Source: Zhihengliuella flava (GTDB lineage: Bacteria; Actinomycetota; Actinomycetes; Actinomycetales; Micrococcaceae). Taken from it: a stretch of 64,000 nucleotides of DNA. The stretch's first letter is position 1; every line of letters begins with the position of its first letter. Below, one piece after another: positions 1 to 8,880 of the stretch. A model generated the notes under the pieces. It searched no databases, had not been told where the DNA came from, and saw only the letters and a program-made list of their open reading frames with translations. Position numbers and translations under genes: made by a program. The stretch is from NCBI RefSeq assembly GCF_015751895.1, contig NZ_JADOTZ010000001.1, forward strand, positions 744,001 to 808,000, read 5' to 3'.

Positions 1-950
1 GGGGCCGGAACGGTCCGCACGACGTCGGCGAGCACCTTCTCGGCCGTTGCTCCCGTGAATTCGGCCTCCGGGTCCAGCACCAAACGGTGCGTGAAGACGT
101 GCGGCGCCAATTCCTTGACGTCATCGGGCAATACGTAGTTGCGTCCCTCGGACGCCGCCCAAATCTTGGCCGCCCGGATCATGGCGAGGGCACCACGCAC
201 CGAGACGCCTAACCGGGTTTCTTCTGCCGAGCGCGTGGCCTCGCAGAGCTGGGCGACGTAGTCGAGGATCGCGTGATCGACGTGCACGGTGGTCGCCAAA
301 TCGGCCATATCCGCGACCGCTTCTGTCGTGATGATTGGCATGAGCGCTTGGGATCGGTCCCGCTGCGAGCTTCCGGACAGCAGCTCAACCGTCGCGGCAC
401 GGTCCGGGTAGCCGATCGACGTTTTGATGAGGAACCGGTCGAGCTGAGCCTCCGGTAGCCGGTAGGTGCCCGCCTGCTCGATGGGATTCTGCGTGGCGAT
501 CACCATGAAAGGCCGCGATTGGGGGTACGTCACCCCGTCGATCGTGACGCGCCCCTCCTCCATCACCTCGAGCAGCGCGGACTGGGTCTTGGGCGAGGCA
601 CGGTTGATCTCATCGGCGAGTACGAGATTGGCAAAAATGGGGCCCCGATGGAACTCGAAATCCTGGGTCTTCTGATCGAAGATCGTGATGCCGGTGACGT
701 CCGAGGGCAGCAGGTCAGGGGTGAACTGAATACGCGAATTGGTGCCTTTGACGGTCGCGGCCAGCGAACGGGCCAGCATCGTTTTGCCCGTGCCTGGGGC
801 GTCCTCGAGCAGGACGTGGCCCTCGGCCAACATGGCCGTCAGGACCAGCTTCACAACGTCCTGTTTGCCCAGCACGGCCTTGCTCACGTTGTTGACGAGC
901 TTGCCGAAGGTCTCGGAAAACCACGCTGCCTGCTCATTCGTCATCGTCAT
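1..950 (-). CDS. MoxR-family AAA+ ATPase (3' end beyond window)
   Basis: Partial protein: about 316 residues are visible and the C-terminus lies left of base 1. MoxR ATPases act as chaperones that help mature metal-binding or envelope proteins, usually with DUF58 and transglutaminase-like partners encoded downstream. Visible are Walker A (APGTGKT, residues 51-57), Walker B (LADEINRASP, acidic pair 113-114) and a sensor-1 segment (IATQNPIEQAG). Two in-frame ATGs, at 950 and 944, are possible. The first is chosen because a GAGAAAG stretch lies about 12 bases upstream. The gene follows the adenylate cyclase on the same strand with a 234-bp gap. The family call is firm; the partner genes cannot be seen. 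Confidence 0.9.
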   Translation of the reverse strand, partial: MTMTNEQAAWFSETFGKLVNNVSKAVLGKQDVVKLVLTAMLAEGHVLLEDAPGTGKTMLARSLAATVKGTNSRIQFTPDLLPSDVTGITIFDQKTQDFEFHRGPIFANLVLADEINRASPKTQSALLEVMEEGRVTIDGVTYPQSRPFMVIATQNPIEQAGTYRLPEAQLDRFLIKTSIGYPDRAATVELLSGSSQRDRSQALMPIITTEAVADMADLATTVHVDHAILDYVAQLCEATRSAEETRLGVSVRGALAMIRAAKIWAASEGRNYVLPDDVKELAPHVFTHRLVLDPEAEFTGATAEKVLADVVRTVPA

Positions 951-1184
951 AGTGCTACTGCTTTCTCGTCGCGTCGTTCCAGATTATTGCAGGTCATTGG
1001 ATTTAACGACCCTCTCGAGAGCAACGGCGGTACCCCCTCCGAGTGACCACCCGCGCGTGAGAAGTCTAGGCGAAAGAGAAATCTGTTGCGATGGGGAGAA
1101 GTCACCATGACGCGCCGGCGAGCCCCCGGCGATTCGGGACACCGCGAAAGCGACGACACCGTGGACAAAAACGGCGGGTGGAAA

Positions 1185-2459
1185 TTAGTCGATGACGAGC
1201 GAACCGCCCTCGCCGTGGGCGAGGTCGAAAGGATTGATGTCGCCGAAGCCGCGCACCGAGGTGGCCTCCAACTCCTGCACCACAAAGCGGGCGTCATCTT
1301 TGAGGGTGGCCGCGGTGAGCGCATCGGTCAGGATTTGCCCGGGCTCGGCCAGGGCCGTCAGCCGCGCGGCAAGGTTGACGGTGGGCCCGTATATATCGCC
1401 CAGCCGGGAGAGCACCCGCCCCCACACTACGGAGACGCGGGCCGCGGGCAGGGCCTCATCCGCATTCAGTTCCTGGGCCAAGGTCAGTGCGATCTGCGCA
1501 CCCGCCTGCGGCGTCTCCGCGACAAACAACACTTCATCGCCGATGGTTTTCACAAGCCGGCCGCCGCCCACCGAGATGATTTCCGCGGCCTTGTTCTCGA
1601 AGCGCTGCACCAACTGCGCAAGGGTGCGCTCATTCATCCGCCGCGAAAGCGAGGTATAGGAGACGAGGTCGGCGAAACCCACGGCCCGCGCCAACGGCAG
1701 CGGCGCATCGTCATCGTTCCCCGAGACCACTCCGGCTTGAGACCGGGCGCCCAGACGCTGGATCGCCGCATTGAGGTTGCGGCGCCACGTGTAGACGAGC
1801 AGTTCCTCGATGGGAGCGATCAGCTCCGGCAGCAACTCCACCATTTTCCGCCGTGCCTCGGGATCGCTGAGCCCCTGGTTCTGGATCATGTCCTCCACCA
1901 GGGCCTCGATCTGCCAGACGACCATCCGATCGGTCATCTGCCCGATGGACCGCGTCACCGAAATCGCTGCTTCTTCCGTGAGCGTCTCGGAGCGAACATT
2001 GTCCACGATGGTCAGCAGTGCCTGCAGGTCATTCTGCGTGAACGCGACGTCTTCTTCGCCGTGATTTGGAAAGCCCAGCGCGCGCCACAGCTTGCGGGCG
2101 CTATGCAGCGAGATGCCGGCCTTCTGGGCCACTTCTCGGCGCTTCATGGTGCGTTCGCCGCCGATGAGCCGCGCCTCGAGGCTGCGCGTGGAGGCCTTCA
2201 CCTGCTGACGCTTAATGGCATCAACGAGCGGGAGGGCGCGCGTGATGGGACCAGGATCCGTGGGTAAATCTGCGTGGCTGAGAATGGCGTCCACATCAAT
2301 CCGGTACGGATCATCAAAGTCCGGTGCCGTGCCGGCCTCGTAACGCGACTTCTCCGGGAAGGTCAGCTCGACGTCGACGCGCGGCATCTCCTGCGTCTGG
2401 GACGTGGGCTCCTGCGGTGCCGGCTCGTCAGAACCTGGCTCGTGATGCTGCTCAGACAT
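1185..2459 (-). CDS. Class III adenylate cyclase, Rv1264 type
   Basis: Makes cAMP from ATP. The 424-residue protein has no membrane segment. Residues 50-235 resemble the regulatory domain of mycobacterial Rv1264, an acid-sensing autoinhibitory module, including a helix-turn-helix-like stretch near 104-130. The catalytic domain starts near 258 and keeps the residues of an active homodimeric cyclase: metal-binding Asp264 and Asp308, substrate-selecting Lys304, Asp355, and transition-state Asn362 and Arg366 (DIYGPTVNLAAR). The start at 2459 is chosen over a longer reading frame because its ATG overlaps the stop of the upstream PH-domain gene by 8 bases, implying translational coupling. pH sensing is inferred from the family, not shown here. 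Confidence 0.9.
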   Translation of the reverse strand: MSEQHHEPGSDEPAPQEPTSQTQEMPRVDVELTFPEKSRYEAGTAPDFDDPYRIDVDAILSHADLPTDPGPITRALPLVDAIKRQQVKASTRSLEARLIGGERTMKRREVAQKAGISLHSARKLWRALGFPNHGEEDVAFTQNDLQALLTIVDNVRSETLTEEAAISVTRSIGQMTDRMVVWQIEALVEDMIQNQGLSDPEARRKMVELLPELIAPIEELLVYTWRRNLNAAIQRLGARSQAGVVSGNDDDAPLPLARAVGFADLVSYTSLSRRMNERTLAQLVQRFENKAAEIISVGGGRLVKTIGDEVLFVAETPQAGAQIALTLAQELNADEALPAARVSVVWGRVLSRLGDIYGPTVNLAARLTALAEPGQILTDALTAATLKDDARFVVQELEATSVRGFGDINPFDLAHGEGGSLVID

Positions 2460-3033
2460 GGAGGGGGCCTTGCTGGGCTGGGGCGGACCACCTGATGGCC
2501 TGCTCCGCCCCGAAATCTGCGCCATCGAACATGACGCTGCGCGGCAGATCCTCGATCGCGTCCAGCGTGAGTTCACGCAGCTTGTGGACTGACGGAACGT
2601 TCTTCAGCGTGGTCTCCCCATTGGCGGTCAACAGCATGAGGTGGCCCGCTTGCACGGAGCGCTGGGCCACAGATTGGCGGACAACAAGTTCACGAATCAG
2701 CACGAGGGGTAGTTCCCGCAGGGACCGTGCCGAAACGCCCGTGCGGATCACGACGCGTCGATTTGTCAGGTAGTACCAGGTGCGCGCCCACCGCAGGTAC
2801 GGCCGGACGCTCCACCCGAGCATCAGCAATCCCCCGATGACGAACACGGCCGCAGTCAGCAGCGGTGTCAGGTCCGCCGCCCACGCCGCCACGTCCTCGC
2901 GGCCCAGCCAGCCCAACCCGAACCCGGAGGCCCCAACGACGAGGAACAGGAGGATGACGGGCCGAACCAGCACGCGGCGGTGCTGGCGGGTCTTCACGAT
3001 GACCCGCTCGTCGTCGCCGAGCTTGATGCGCAT
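2452..3033 (-). CDS. Membrane protein with bacterial PH domain
   Basis: 193 residues. Two hydrophobic segments (about residues 22-42 and 55-78) form a hairpin anchor. A bacterial PH (YdbT/bPH2-like) domain follows, beginning at YYLTNRRVVIRTG and running to about residue 165, presumably cytoplasmic. The function of these domains in bacteria is poorly known; binding of lipid or protein at the membrane face is the usual suggestion. A strong purine-rich site (GGAGGAGGAAG) precedes the ATG. Its stop overlaps the adenylate cyclase start, so the two are almost certainly one transcript. A PH-domain gene beside birA and the acyl-CoA carboxylase genes matches M. tuberculosis Rv3278c-Rv3280. Confidence 0.85.
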   Translation of the reverse strand: MRIKLGDDERVIVKTRQHRRVLVRPVILLFLVVGASGFGLGWLGREDVAAWAADLTPLLTAAVFVIGGLLMLGWSVRPYLRWARTWYYLTNRRVVIRTGVSARSLRELPLVLIRELVVRQSVAQRSVQAGHLMLLTANGETTLKNVPSVHKLRELTLDAIEDLPRSVMFDGADFGAEQAIRWSAPAQQGPLHV

Positions 3034-3103
3034 GGTTCTTCCTCCTCCCTGATGACGCCTACCCCTCTAGTCTAGTCAGGGCCCCTTGCGCCGGTCAGCT
3101 TCG

Positions 3104-3961
3104 CTACGCATACCCGCCCTGTGAGCGGCGCACGTGGACGACGTCGGCCGCATGCAGGACGCGCCGCTCGCCGGCAACGGTGCGCACGTCGAGGCCACCG
3201 TCGAGGGCTAGGCCCGTCGCGGTTGCCTCGAGCGCTTCGCCCCCGGGCAGCTCTGCCTTGATGTCCACCCCGATGGTCGCCATGCGCGCGGCGACGCGGT
3301 CGCGCAACCCCGAGCGCTCCACCGTCCCTGCGGCCAAGAGCCTCGAGTACTCCCGGTCGACCGCGGCGAGATAGTCGCACGCGACGGCGTCCAGCGAGGC
3401 CGCGTACCCCGCCGCCGTCAGGCTCGTGGCGGTCGGCACGGGCAATTCTTGGGCGCTGACGTTGACGTTGATCCCAGCGCCGACGACGACCGCGGTCCGT
3501 TGGTCGGCGGCAACCGGCGGCACCAACTGCGCGAGCAGGCCAGCGACCTTCCGCCACGGCCCGCCGTCGGGCGAGGCAATCAGGACATCGTTCGGCCACT
3601 TCACGGCGGCGTTGACGCCGCGCGCCTCGAGGGCACTCACCAAGCTGAGGGCGCACAGCATCGAGAGCCACCCGTAGGCACCGTCCTCGAATCGCTCCGG
3701 AGCAAACTTGATGGACACCGCGAGAGAACTGCGCGCCGGCGCGGACCAGCCGCGGCCGAGGCGCCCCTTGCCCTGACTCTGATGCGTCGCGATCAGCGCA
3801 CTGCGATCCCCCGCGGTGGAATCGGCGACGAGATCGGCGTTGGTTGACCCCGTTTCCTCGACGACGTCGATCCGGCTGTAGGGCCCGGCGGGCGCGCGCA
3901 AGGCGTCAAAAGCCGCGGAATCAAGTGCGGCACGCCGCGGCGAGGGGTCTGCGGTAGTCAT
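3104..3961 (-). CDS. birA: Biotin--[acetyl-CoA-carboxylase] ligase
   Basis: Attaches biotin to the lysine of biotin carboxyl carrier domains, here most likely the AccA3 chain encoded at 15.5-17.2 kb. The 285-residue protein has the ligase core: QGKGRLGRGW (about 63-72, biotinyl-AMP loop) and KWPNDVL (about 121-127), followed by the C-terminal SH3-like domain. It has no N-terminal winged helix, so it should be a simple ligase (group I) and not a bifunctional repressor like the E. coli enzyme. ATG start at 3961. It stands 70 bp upstream of the PH-domain gene and just downstream of an SDR gene on the same strand. Confidence 0.93.
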   Translation of the reverse strand: MTTADPSPRRAALDSAAFDALRAPAGPYSRIDVVEETGSTNADLVADSTAGDRSALIATHQSQGKGRLGRGWSAPARSSLAVSIKFAPERFEDGAYGWLSMLCALSLVSALEARGVNAAVKWPNDVLIASPDGGPWRKVAGLLAQLVPPVAADQRTAVVVGAGINVNVSAQELPVPTATSLTAAGYAASLDAVACDYLAAVDREYSRLLAAGTVERSGLRDRVAARMATIGVDIKAELPGGEALEATATGLALDGGLDVRTVAGERRVLHAADVVHVRRSQGGYA

Positions 3962-3964
3962 GGA

Positions 3965-4849
3965 CTACACGGTAGCCGGGCCACCTGACAAGAAGATATC
4001 CGGTAGCAGAGGACCGCCTGAGTGGTAGGCGCTGAAGTCCGTCACTCCGTCCTCAGCGAGGACCTGCTCGTCCGTGAAGAAATTCCCCGTCACCTCGCCT
4101 GAGGATCGGCCGAGGAGGCTGATGGCGGCGTCGGCTACCACCTGTGGCGAACGCGAGGCCGCGGCCATCCGCGCCCCGTCGGGCAGGGCGCGGATCGCCG
4201 CCGTGTCGATCAGCGTCGCCGGCCACAACGAATTCACGCCGATCCCGTCACCGCGCAGCTCCTCGGCGAGGCCCAGCGTCGTCATGCTCATCCCGTACTT
4301 GGCCATGGTGTAGGCCAAGTGTTTGCCAGCCCATTGGGGGTCCAAGGTCCCGTCGGGACCGCTGGCGATGGGCGGCGAGAGCGTGAGGATGTGGGGGTTG
4401 CGGCCAGCCCGGGCCGAATCACGTAGGTGCGGCAGGGCCAGCTTCGACAGGAGGAAGGTCCCGCGCACGTTGATGTCCTGCATCAGGTCGTAACGCTTCA
4501 TCTCCACCGCGTCCGTCGTCGACAGATCGATGGCAGAGGCGTTATTAACGACGACGTCGATGCCCCCGAACGCGTCGACCGTGGCGGCGACGGCGGCGGC
4601 GACGTCGTCGTCATGACGCACGTCCCCCACCACCGGCAGCGCGCGGCCGCCGGCCGCCTCCACGGCCTCTGCGGCGGTGTAGACGGTGCCTTCGAGCTGG
4701 GGGTGCGGCTCAGCCGTTTTGGCCAGCAGCGCGATGTTTGCTCCGTGACGGGCCGCGGCGCAGGCGATCGCGAGCCCAATGCCGCGACTTCCGCCGCTCA
4801 TGATCAGGGTGCGTCCAGCCAGCGCGGGCGTGGGGGTGTTCTCACTCAT
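3965..4849 (-). CDS. Short-chain dehydrogenase/reductase, HSDL2-like
   Basis: 294 residues, NAD(P)-dependent oxidoreductase of unknown substrate. The cofactor motif reads GGSRGIG (residues 19-25), a relaxed version of TGxxxGxG. An NNASAI motif and the catalytic YTMAK (Tyr-x-x-x-Lys) follow. The overall pattern, including LSPP before the active-site region, resembles the N-terminal domain of hydroxysteroid-dehydrogenase-like 2 proteins. An upstream GTG at 4873 would add eight residues. The ATG at 4849 is preferred because it begins just before the conserved fold, though neither start has a clear ribosome binding site. The stop is 3 bp before the birA start. Divergent from accD, so it shares the palindrome-bearing control region. 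Confidence 0.82.
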   Translation of the reverse strand: MSENTPTPALAGRTLIMSGGSRGIGLAIACAAARHGANIALLAKTAEPHPQLEGTVYTAAEAVEAAGGRALPVVGDVRHDDDVAAAVAATVDAFGGIDVVVNNASAIDLSTTDAVEMKRYDLMQDINVRGTFLLSKLALPHLRDSARAGRNPHILTLSPPIASGPDGTLDPQWAGKHLAYTMAKYGMSMTTLGLAEELRGDGIGVNSLWPATLIDTAAIRALPDGARMAAASRSPQVVADAAISLLGRSSGEVTGNFFTDEQVLAEDGVTDFSAYHSGGPLLPDIFLSGGPATV

Positions 4850-5138
4850 GCCGATCAGCGTAACGCGGATCACACCAAAAAGTTACCCGCCAGTAGCGTT
4901 TCCAGCGCCGGTCGCCGAGGCGCGCGCCGCGAACATTGCCCGCGTTTTTGTAGGCTTCCTACAGCCACACCGCAGCCCTAGCTCACTAGACTTGCCAGAG
5001 TGGGCGCTTGGATTGTGTTGTTCCTACAGTGCGAATCTCAGGAAAGCCCGCGCGCCGTCGGGGTGACGGGCGGGCCACGCCCCACCCCAACCGGCAGCCC
5101 CGCATGACCCGTAGGACGAGTGAAGGAGCCCTCGAAGG
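4850..5138. promoter_or_regulatory. Divergent control region between the SDR gene and accD
   Basis: This 289-bp non-coding stretch holds two 17-bp sites. The first (4948-4964) reads TTGTAGG-CTT-CCTACAG. The second (5013-5029) reads TTGTGTT-GTT-CCTACAG, with a degenerate left arm. The same 7-3-7 design appears upstream of accA3 at 15354-15370. The arms suggest a dimeric repressor such as a TetR- or GntR-type protein, but no cognate regulator can be named. No convincing -35/-10 pair was found. Confidence 0.6.
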
Positions 5139-6734
5139 ATGAGCGACGCCGCAGCGATCGATCTAAACACCACGGCTGGCAAGATCGCCGAATTCCGCCG
5201 TCGCCAGGCAGAAGCGATGCTCCCCTCCGGCCCTGAAGCCGTCGAGAAGCAGCACGCCCGCGGGAGGAACACCGCACGCGAGCGCATCGAGATGCTGCTA
5301 GACCAGGGCTCGTTCGTCGAGTTTGATGCCCTCGCCGTCCACCGCACCACCGCCTTCGGCATGGGCAAGCGCCACCCCCTCGGCGACGGGCTAGTCTCCG
5401 GCTACGGCACCGTCGATGGCCGCCCAGTGGCCGTCTACTCGCAGGATTTCACCGTCTTCGGCGGCTCGCTGTCCAAGGTCAATGGGGAAAAAATTGTCAA
5501 GGTCCAAGAGTTCGCCCTGCGCAACGGCTGCCCCGTGATCGGCATTAACGACGGTGGCGGCGCACGCATCCAGGAGGGCGTAGCCTCCCTCGCCATGTTC
5601 GCGGACATCTTCCGCAACAACGTCCACGCGTCCGGCGTGATCCCGCAGATCTCCGTCATCATGGGCCCCTGCGCGGGCGGCGCGGCGTATTCACCCGCGC
5701 TGACGGACTACGTGATCATGGTGGACAAGACCAGCCACATGTTCATTACCGGGCCGGATGTCATCAAGACCGTCACGGGCGAGGACGTGGACATGGAGAC
5801 GCTCGGCGGGGCCCGCCAGCACAACGCCACCACCGGCACCGCCAGCTACCTGGCCTCGGATGAGACGGATGCGTTCGAATTTGTCCGGGACCTGCTGGAC
5901 CACCTGCCGTCCAATAACCTCGCCGAGGCCCCACAGCTGGAGTTCACCGATGAGCCGGAACTCACCGAGGATGACCTGGCGCTGGACGCTCTCATCCCGG
6001 ATTCGGCCAACCAGCCCTATGACATGCGCACCGTCATCGAGCACGTGGTTGACGACGGCGAATTCCTCGAGATGCAGGCGCTCTACGCGCCCAACGTGAT
6101 CATCGGATACGCACGCGTCGAGGGACGCTCCGTGGGCATCGTCGCCAATCAGCCCCTGCAGTTCGCGGGCACGCTGGACATCGCCGCCTCGGAAAAGGCC
6201 GCTCGTTTCGTGCGAAATTGCGACGCCTTCGACATTCCGATCCTGACCCTCGTCGATGTTCCGGGCTTCCTCCCCGGCAAAGACCAGGAATTCCAAGGCA
6301 TCATCCGCCGCGGCGCGAAGCTGCTCTACGCCTACGCCGAGGCCACCGTCCCCAAGCTCACCGTGATCACGCGCAAGGCCTACGGGGGCGCGTACATTGT
6401 CATGGGTTCGAAGAAGCTCGGGGCCGACATCAACCTCGCCTGGCCCACGGCACAGATTGGCGTGATGGGCGCCCAAGGCGCCGTCAACATTCTCTACCGC
6501 CGCGACTTGGCACAGGTCGAAGCCGAAGGCGGCGACGTAGAGGCCAAGCGAACCGAAATCATTGAGGGATACGAGGCAGAGCTGCTCAACCCGTACCAAG
6601 CGGCTGAGCTCGGCTACGTGGACGCGGTCATTGCCCCCAGCGAGACGCGCCTGCAGATCATCCGCGGCCTGCGCGCCACCCGGGACAAGCACGCCTCGAT
6701 CCCGGCCAAGAAGCACGGCAACATTCCGCTGTAA
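5139..6734 (+). CDS. accD: Acyl-CoA carboxylase beta subunit (carboxyltransferase)
   Basis: Moves CO2 from carboxybiotin to acetyl- or propionyl-CoA. It acts with the biotinylated alpha chain (15472-17241) and the epsilon subunit next door. 531 residues, the usual size of AccD5/PccB proteins. Both crotonase-like halves are present: the first carries [15 protein letters not shown] (oxyanion/acyl-CoA region) and the second [15 protein letters not shown] and [13 protein letters not shown]. An AAGG-type site precedes the ATG. A 10-bp gap leads to accE. Whether acetyl-CoA or propionyl-CoA is preferred cannot be told from the sequence by eye. Two palindromic sites upstream suggest control shared with accA3. 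Confidence 0.94.
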   Translation: MSDAAAIDLNTTAGKIAEFRRRQAEAMLPSGPEAVEKQHARGRNTARERIEMLLDQGSFVEFDALAVHRTTAFGMGKRHPLGDGLVSGYGTVDGRPVAVYSQDFTVFGGSLSKVNGEKIVKVQEFALRNGCPVIGINDGGGARIQEGVASLAMFADIFRNNVHASGVIPQISVIMGPCAGGAAYSPALTDYVIMVDKTSHMFITGPDVIKTVTGEDVDMETLGGARQHNATTGTASYLASDETDAFEFVRDLLDHLPSNNLAEAPQLEFTDEPELTEDDLALDALIPDSANQPYDMRTVIEHVVDDGEFLEMQALYAPNVIIGYARVEGRSVGIVANQPLQFAGTLDIAASEKAARFVRNCDAFDIPILTLVDVPGFLPGKDQEFQGIIRRGAKLLYAYAEATVPKLTVITRKAYGGAYIVMGSKKLGADINLAWPTAQIGVMGAQGAVNILYRRDLAQVEAEGGDVEAKRTEIIEGYEAELLNPYQAAELGYVDAVIAPSETRLQIIRGLRATRDKHASIPAKKHGNIPL

Positions 6735-6744
6735 GGAGCCGGGC

Positions 6745-6996
6745 ATGAGCGAATCATCAGGAGAAAACCCCACGACGACGACCGCCGAGGCGGCCCCTCA
6801 CGCCTTCGAGGTCACCCGCGGCCAGCCCACGGCCGAGGAGCTGGCCGCGTTGGCCGCCGTCGTCCTCTCCGCGGCTGCCTCCGGCGAGGAAACATCCCGA
6901 ACCGGGCGGACCCGCAAAGACACGATCAGGACGCGAGTGCGGGATAGCCGCCGCATGGTCTCGATGCCGGGGGCGTGGCGCAGCGGCCGGTTCTAG
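6745..6996 (+). CDS. accE: Acyl-CoA carboxylase epsilon subunit
   Basis: Small 83-residue protein of the actinobacterial AccE/PccE family, which binds and stimulates the AccA3-AccD complex. The recognisable parts are the helical segment GQPTAEELAALAAVVLSA (about 28-45) and the C-terminal SMPGAWRSGRF, matching the family's Trp-containing tail. The ATG lies 10 bp after the accD stop, with TAAGGAG just upstream, so it is co-translated with accD. Assignment rests on position and this short pattern. Confidence 0.85.
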   Translation: MSESSGENPTTTTAEAAPHAFEVTRGQPTAEELAALAAVVLSAAASGEETSRTGRTRKDTIRTRVRDSRRMVSMPGAWRSGRF

Positions 6997-7048
6997 CCCG
7001 CTGCCGCAGCAGTGACCGCAGTGGCCCCGCTCACGATAGGCTCGGGCC

Positions 7049-8761
7049 ATGACTGTCACCACCGAGACGCCGAGCCGTGCCTCGTCCCGCATTGATGCCG
7101 TCGCCAACGAGTACTACGACCAACTGCTCCGCCTGCACCCCGAGTTCGCCACCATGCTGGGGCTGGAGGGCCGGGAAAGCGAATACGCCGATTACTCCCC
7201 CGCTGGACGTGCCGCGGATGCCGAGGCAGCCCGCCAGGCGCTGGATGCCCTCGAAGGACTTGAGCCGGTCGACGCCGTCGACGCCGTCACGCTGGATGCG
7301 CTGCGTGAGCGGCTCGGACTGGAGCTGGAAATCCACGCCACGGGGATCACCGAGCTCAATAACTTGGCCTCCCCTGCGCAATCTATCCGCAGCATCTTTG
7401 ACCTGATGCCCACCGAGACCGTGGAGCAGTGGCAACACGTCAGCACCCGGCTGGCGAACCTCCCCGAAGCGCTCGGCGGGTACACCACCTCACTGCGCAC
7501 GAGCCGTGATGCAGGTCAGGTCCCGGCCCGCCGGCAAGTGGAGACCGTCATCGGCCAATGCCGTGAGTATGCGGCCGAGGACGGGTACTTCGAGCAACTT
7601 GCCCAGAACGCCAGCCCCGCCGAGGGGACGCTGCCCGCCGAATTGCAGGTGGACTTGACCACCAATGCGCGCATCGCCGCCGAGGCGTACGGCACGTTCG
7701 CCGACGTTCTCGAGACGGACCTGCTCCCGCACGCGCCGGATCGAGACGCCGTCGGACGCGAGTACTACCAGCTCATGTCGCGCTATTTCCTCGGCGCCAC
7801 GGTGGACCTCGAGGAAACCTACGCCTGGGGCATTGCCGAACTCACCCGGATCATCCGTCAGCAGCAAGAGGTCGCCCAGGCCGTCCGCCCGGGCGCCAGC
7901 GTCGCCGAGGCCAAAGAGATCCTCAACAGCGACCCGGAGCGCACCCTGCACGGCACGGACGCGTTGCGGACATGGATGCAGGACCTCTCTGACACCGCAC
8001 TGAAGGCCCTGCAGGACGTGCACTTTGACATTCCGGCGCCGATGGACCGGATTGAGTGCATGATCGCCCCGACCCAAGAGGGTGGGGTCTACTACACCGG
8101 CCCGTCGGATGACTTCTCCCGCCCAGGCCGCATGTGGTGGTCCGTCCCAGCCGGTGAAGAAGACTTCACCACGTGGGCCGAGACGACGACGGTCTACCAC
8201 GAGGGCGTGCCGGGCCACCACCTCCAAATTGCCACGCAAACGCGGCTCAAAGACACGCTCAACAATTGGCGCCGCAACGTGTCCTTCACCTCCGGGCACG
8301 CCGAGGGATGGGCGCTCTACGCCGAGCAGCTAATGCTGGAGCTGGGTTTCCTCTCCGACCCGGGCGATCACCTCGGCATGCTGGACATGCAGCGGATGCG
8401 CGCAGCGCGCGTGGTCTTCGATCTGGGGGTGCACCTGGAGTTGGACCTGCCCGCGGACTGGGACGCGGAGCTCATGGGCGCTGGCGCGCCGGGTCAAACG
8501 TGGGATCCGGAGCTGGGCTATGCCTTCCTCAGTCAGCACCTCGACATCTCCCCCGGGCAGCTCAACTTTGAGTTCATCCGCTACTTGGGGTGGCCGGGAC
8601 AGGCGCCGTCGTACAAGATCGGCCAGCGGCTCTGGGAAGAAATTCGCGCCGAGCGGCAGCGCCGCGAAGGCGAGGACTTTGATCTGAAGGCCTTCCACAC
8701 CGAGGCTCTCGCCGTCGGCTCGGTGGGCCTCGATACGCTGCGCAACGCCCTCCTCGGTTAA
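7049..8761 (+). CDS. DUF885-domain putative metallopeptidase
   Basis: 570 residues without signal peptide or membrane segment. Members of the DUF885 family are zinc-peptidase-like proteins of unknown substrate. The metal site is clear: HEGVPGHH (HExxxxHH) at about residues 386-393, with a downstream conserved stretch (SGHAEGWALYAEQLMLELG) that normally supplies the third ligand glutamate. Length is typical. The ATG at 7049 is close after accE (52 bp), but a link to fatty-acid metabolism is not implied. A strong stem-loop follows at 8767-8804. Confidence 0.85.
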   Translation: MTVTTETPSRASSRIDAVANEYYDQLLRLHPEFATMLGLEGRESEYADYSPAGRAADAEAARQALDALEGLEPVDAVDAVTLDALRERLGLELEIHATGITELNNLASPAQSIRSIFDLMPTETVEQWQHVSTRLANLPEALGGYTTSLRTSRDAGQVPARRQVETVIGQCREYAAEDGYFEQLAQNASPAEGTLPAELQVDLTTNARIAAEAYGTFADVLETDLLPHAPDRDAVGREYYQLMSRYFLGATVDLEETYAWGIAELTRIIRQQQEVAQAVRPGASVAEAKEILNSDPERTLHGTDALRTWMQDLSDTALKALQDVHFDIPAPMDRIECMIAPTQEGGVYYTGPSDDFSRPGRMWWSVPAGEEDFTTWAETTTVYHEGVPGHHLQIATQTRLKDTLNNWRRNVSFTSGHAEGWALYAEQLMLELGFLSDPGDHLGMLDMQRMRAARVVFDLGVHLELDLPADWDAELMGAGAPGQTWDPELGYAFLSQHLDISPGQLNFEFIRYLGWPGQAPSYKIGQRLWEEIRAERQRREGEDFDLKAFHTEALAVGSVGLDTLRNALLG

Positions 8762-8766
8762 GCGCG

Positions 8767-8804
8767 CCTCGCGGGTGGGCAAGCCCTCCGCCCCACCCGC
8801 GAGG
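8767..8804 (+). terminator. Stem-loop terminator after the DUF885 gene
   Basis: Perfect 13-bp stem (CCTCGCGGGTGGG with CCCACCCGCGAGG) and a 12-base loop, starting 6 bp after the stop codon. No T-run follows, which is common for actinobacterial terminators. Confidence 0.7.
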
Positions 8805-8820
8805 TGATGCTGGGCACATG

Positions 8821-8868
8821 AGTGTCACAAAGCGCCATAGAGGCTTCATCTTCTTGGCGTGGGACACT
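8821..8868. promoter_or_regulatory. Imperfect inverted repeat before the symporter gene
   Basis: Outer arms AGTGTC (8821-8826) and GACACT (8863-8868) enclose inner complementary GCGCC/GGCGT segments. It sits immediately upstream of the GTG start at 8881, where TTAGTCT could be a -10 element for a leaderless or near-leaderless transcript. It could be an operator or an RNA hairpin; no regulator is encoded next to it. Confidence 0.3.
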
Positions 8869-8880
8869 TAGTCTCTCTCG

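Noticed and set aside
1112-1130. Small GC hairpin between the cyclase and moxR genes
   Set aside because: A CGCCGG...CCGGCG stem of about six pairs is expected by chance at this base composition and has no T-run.
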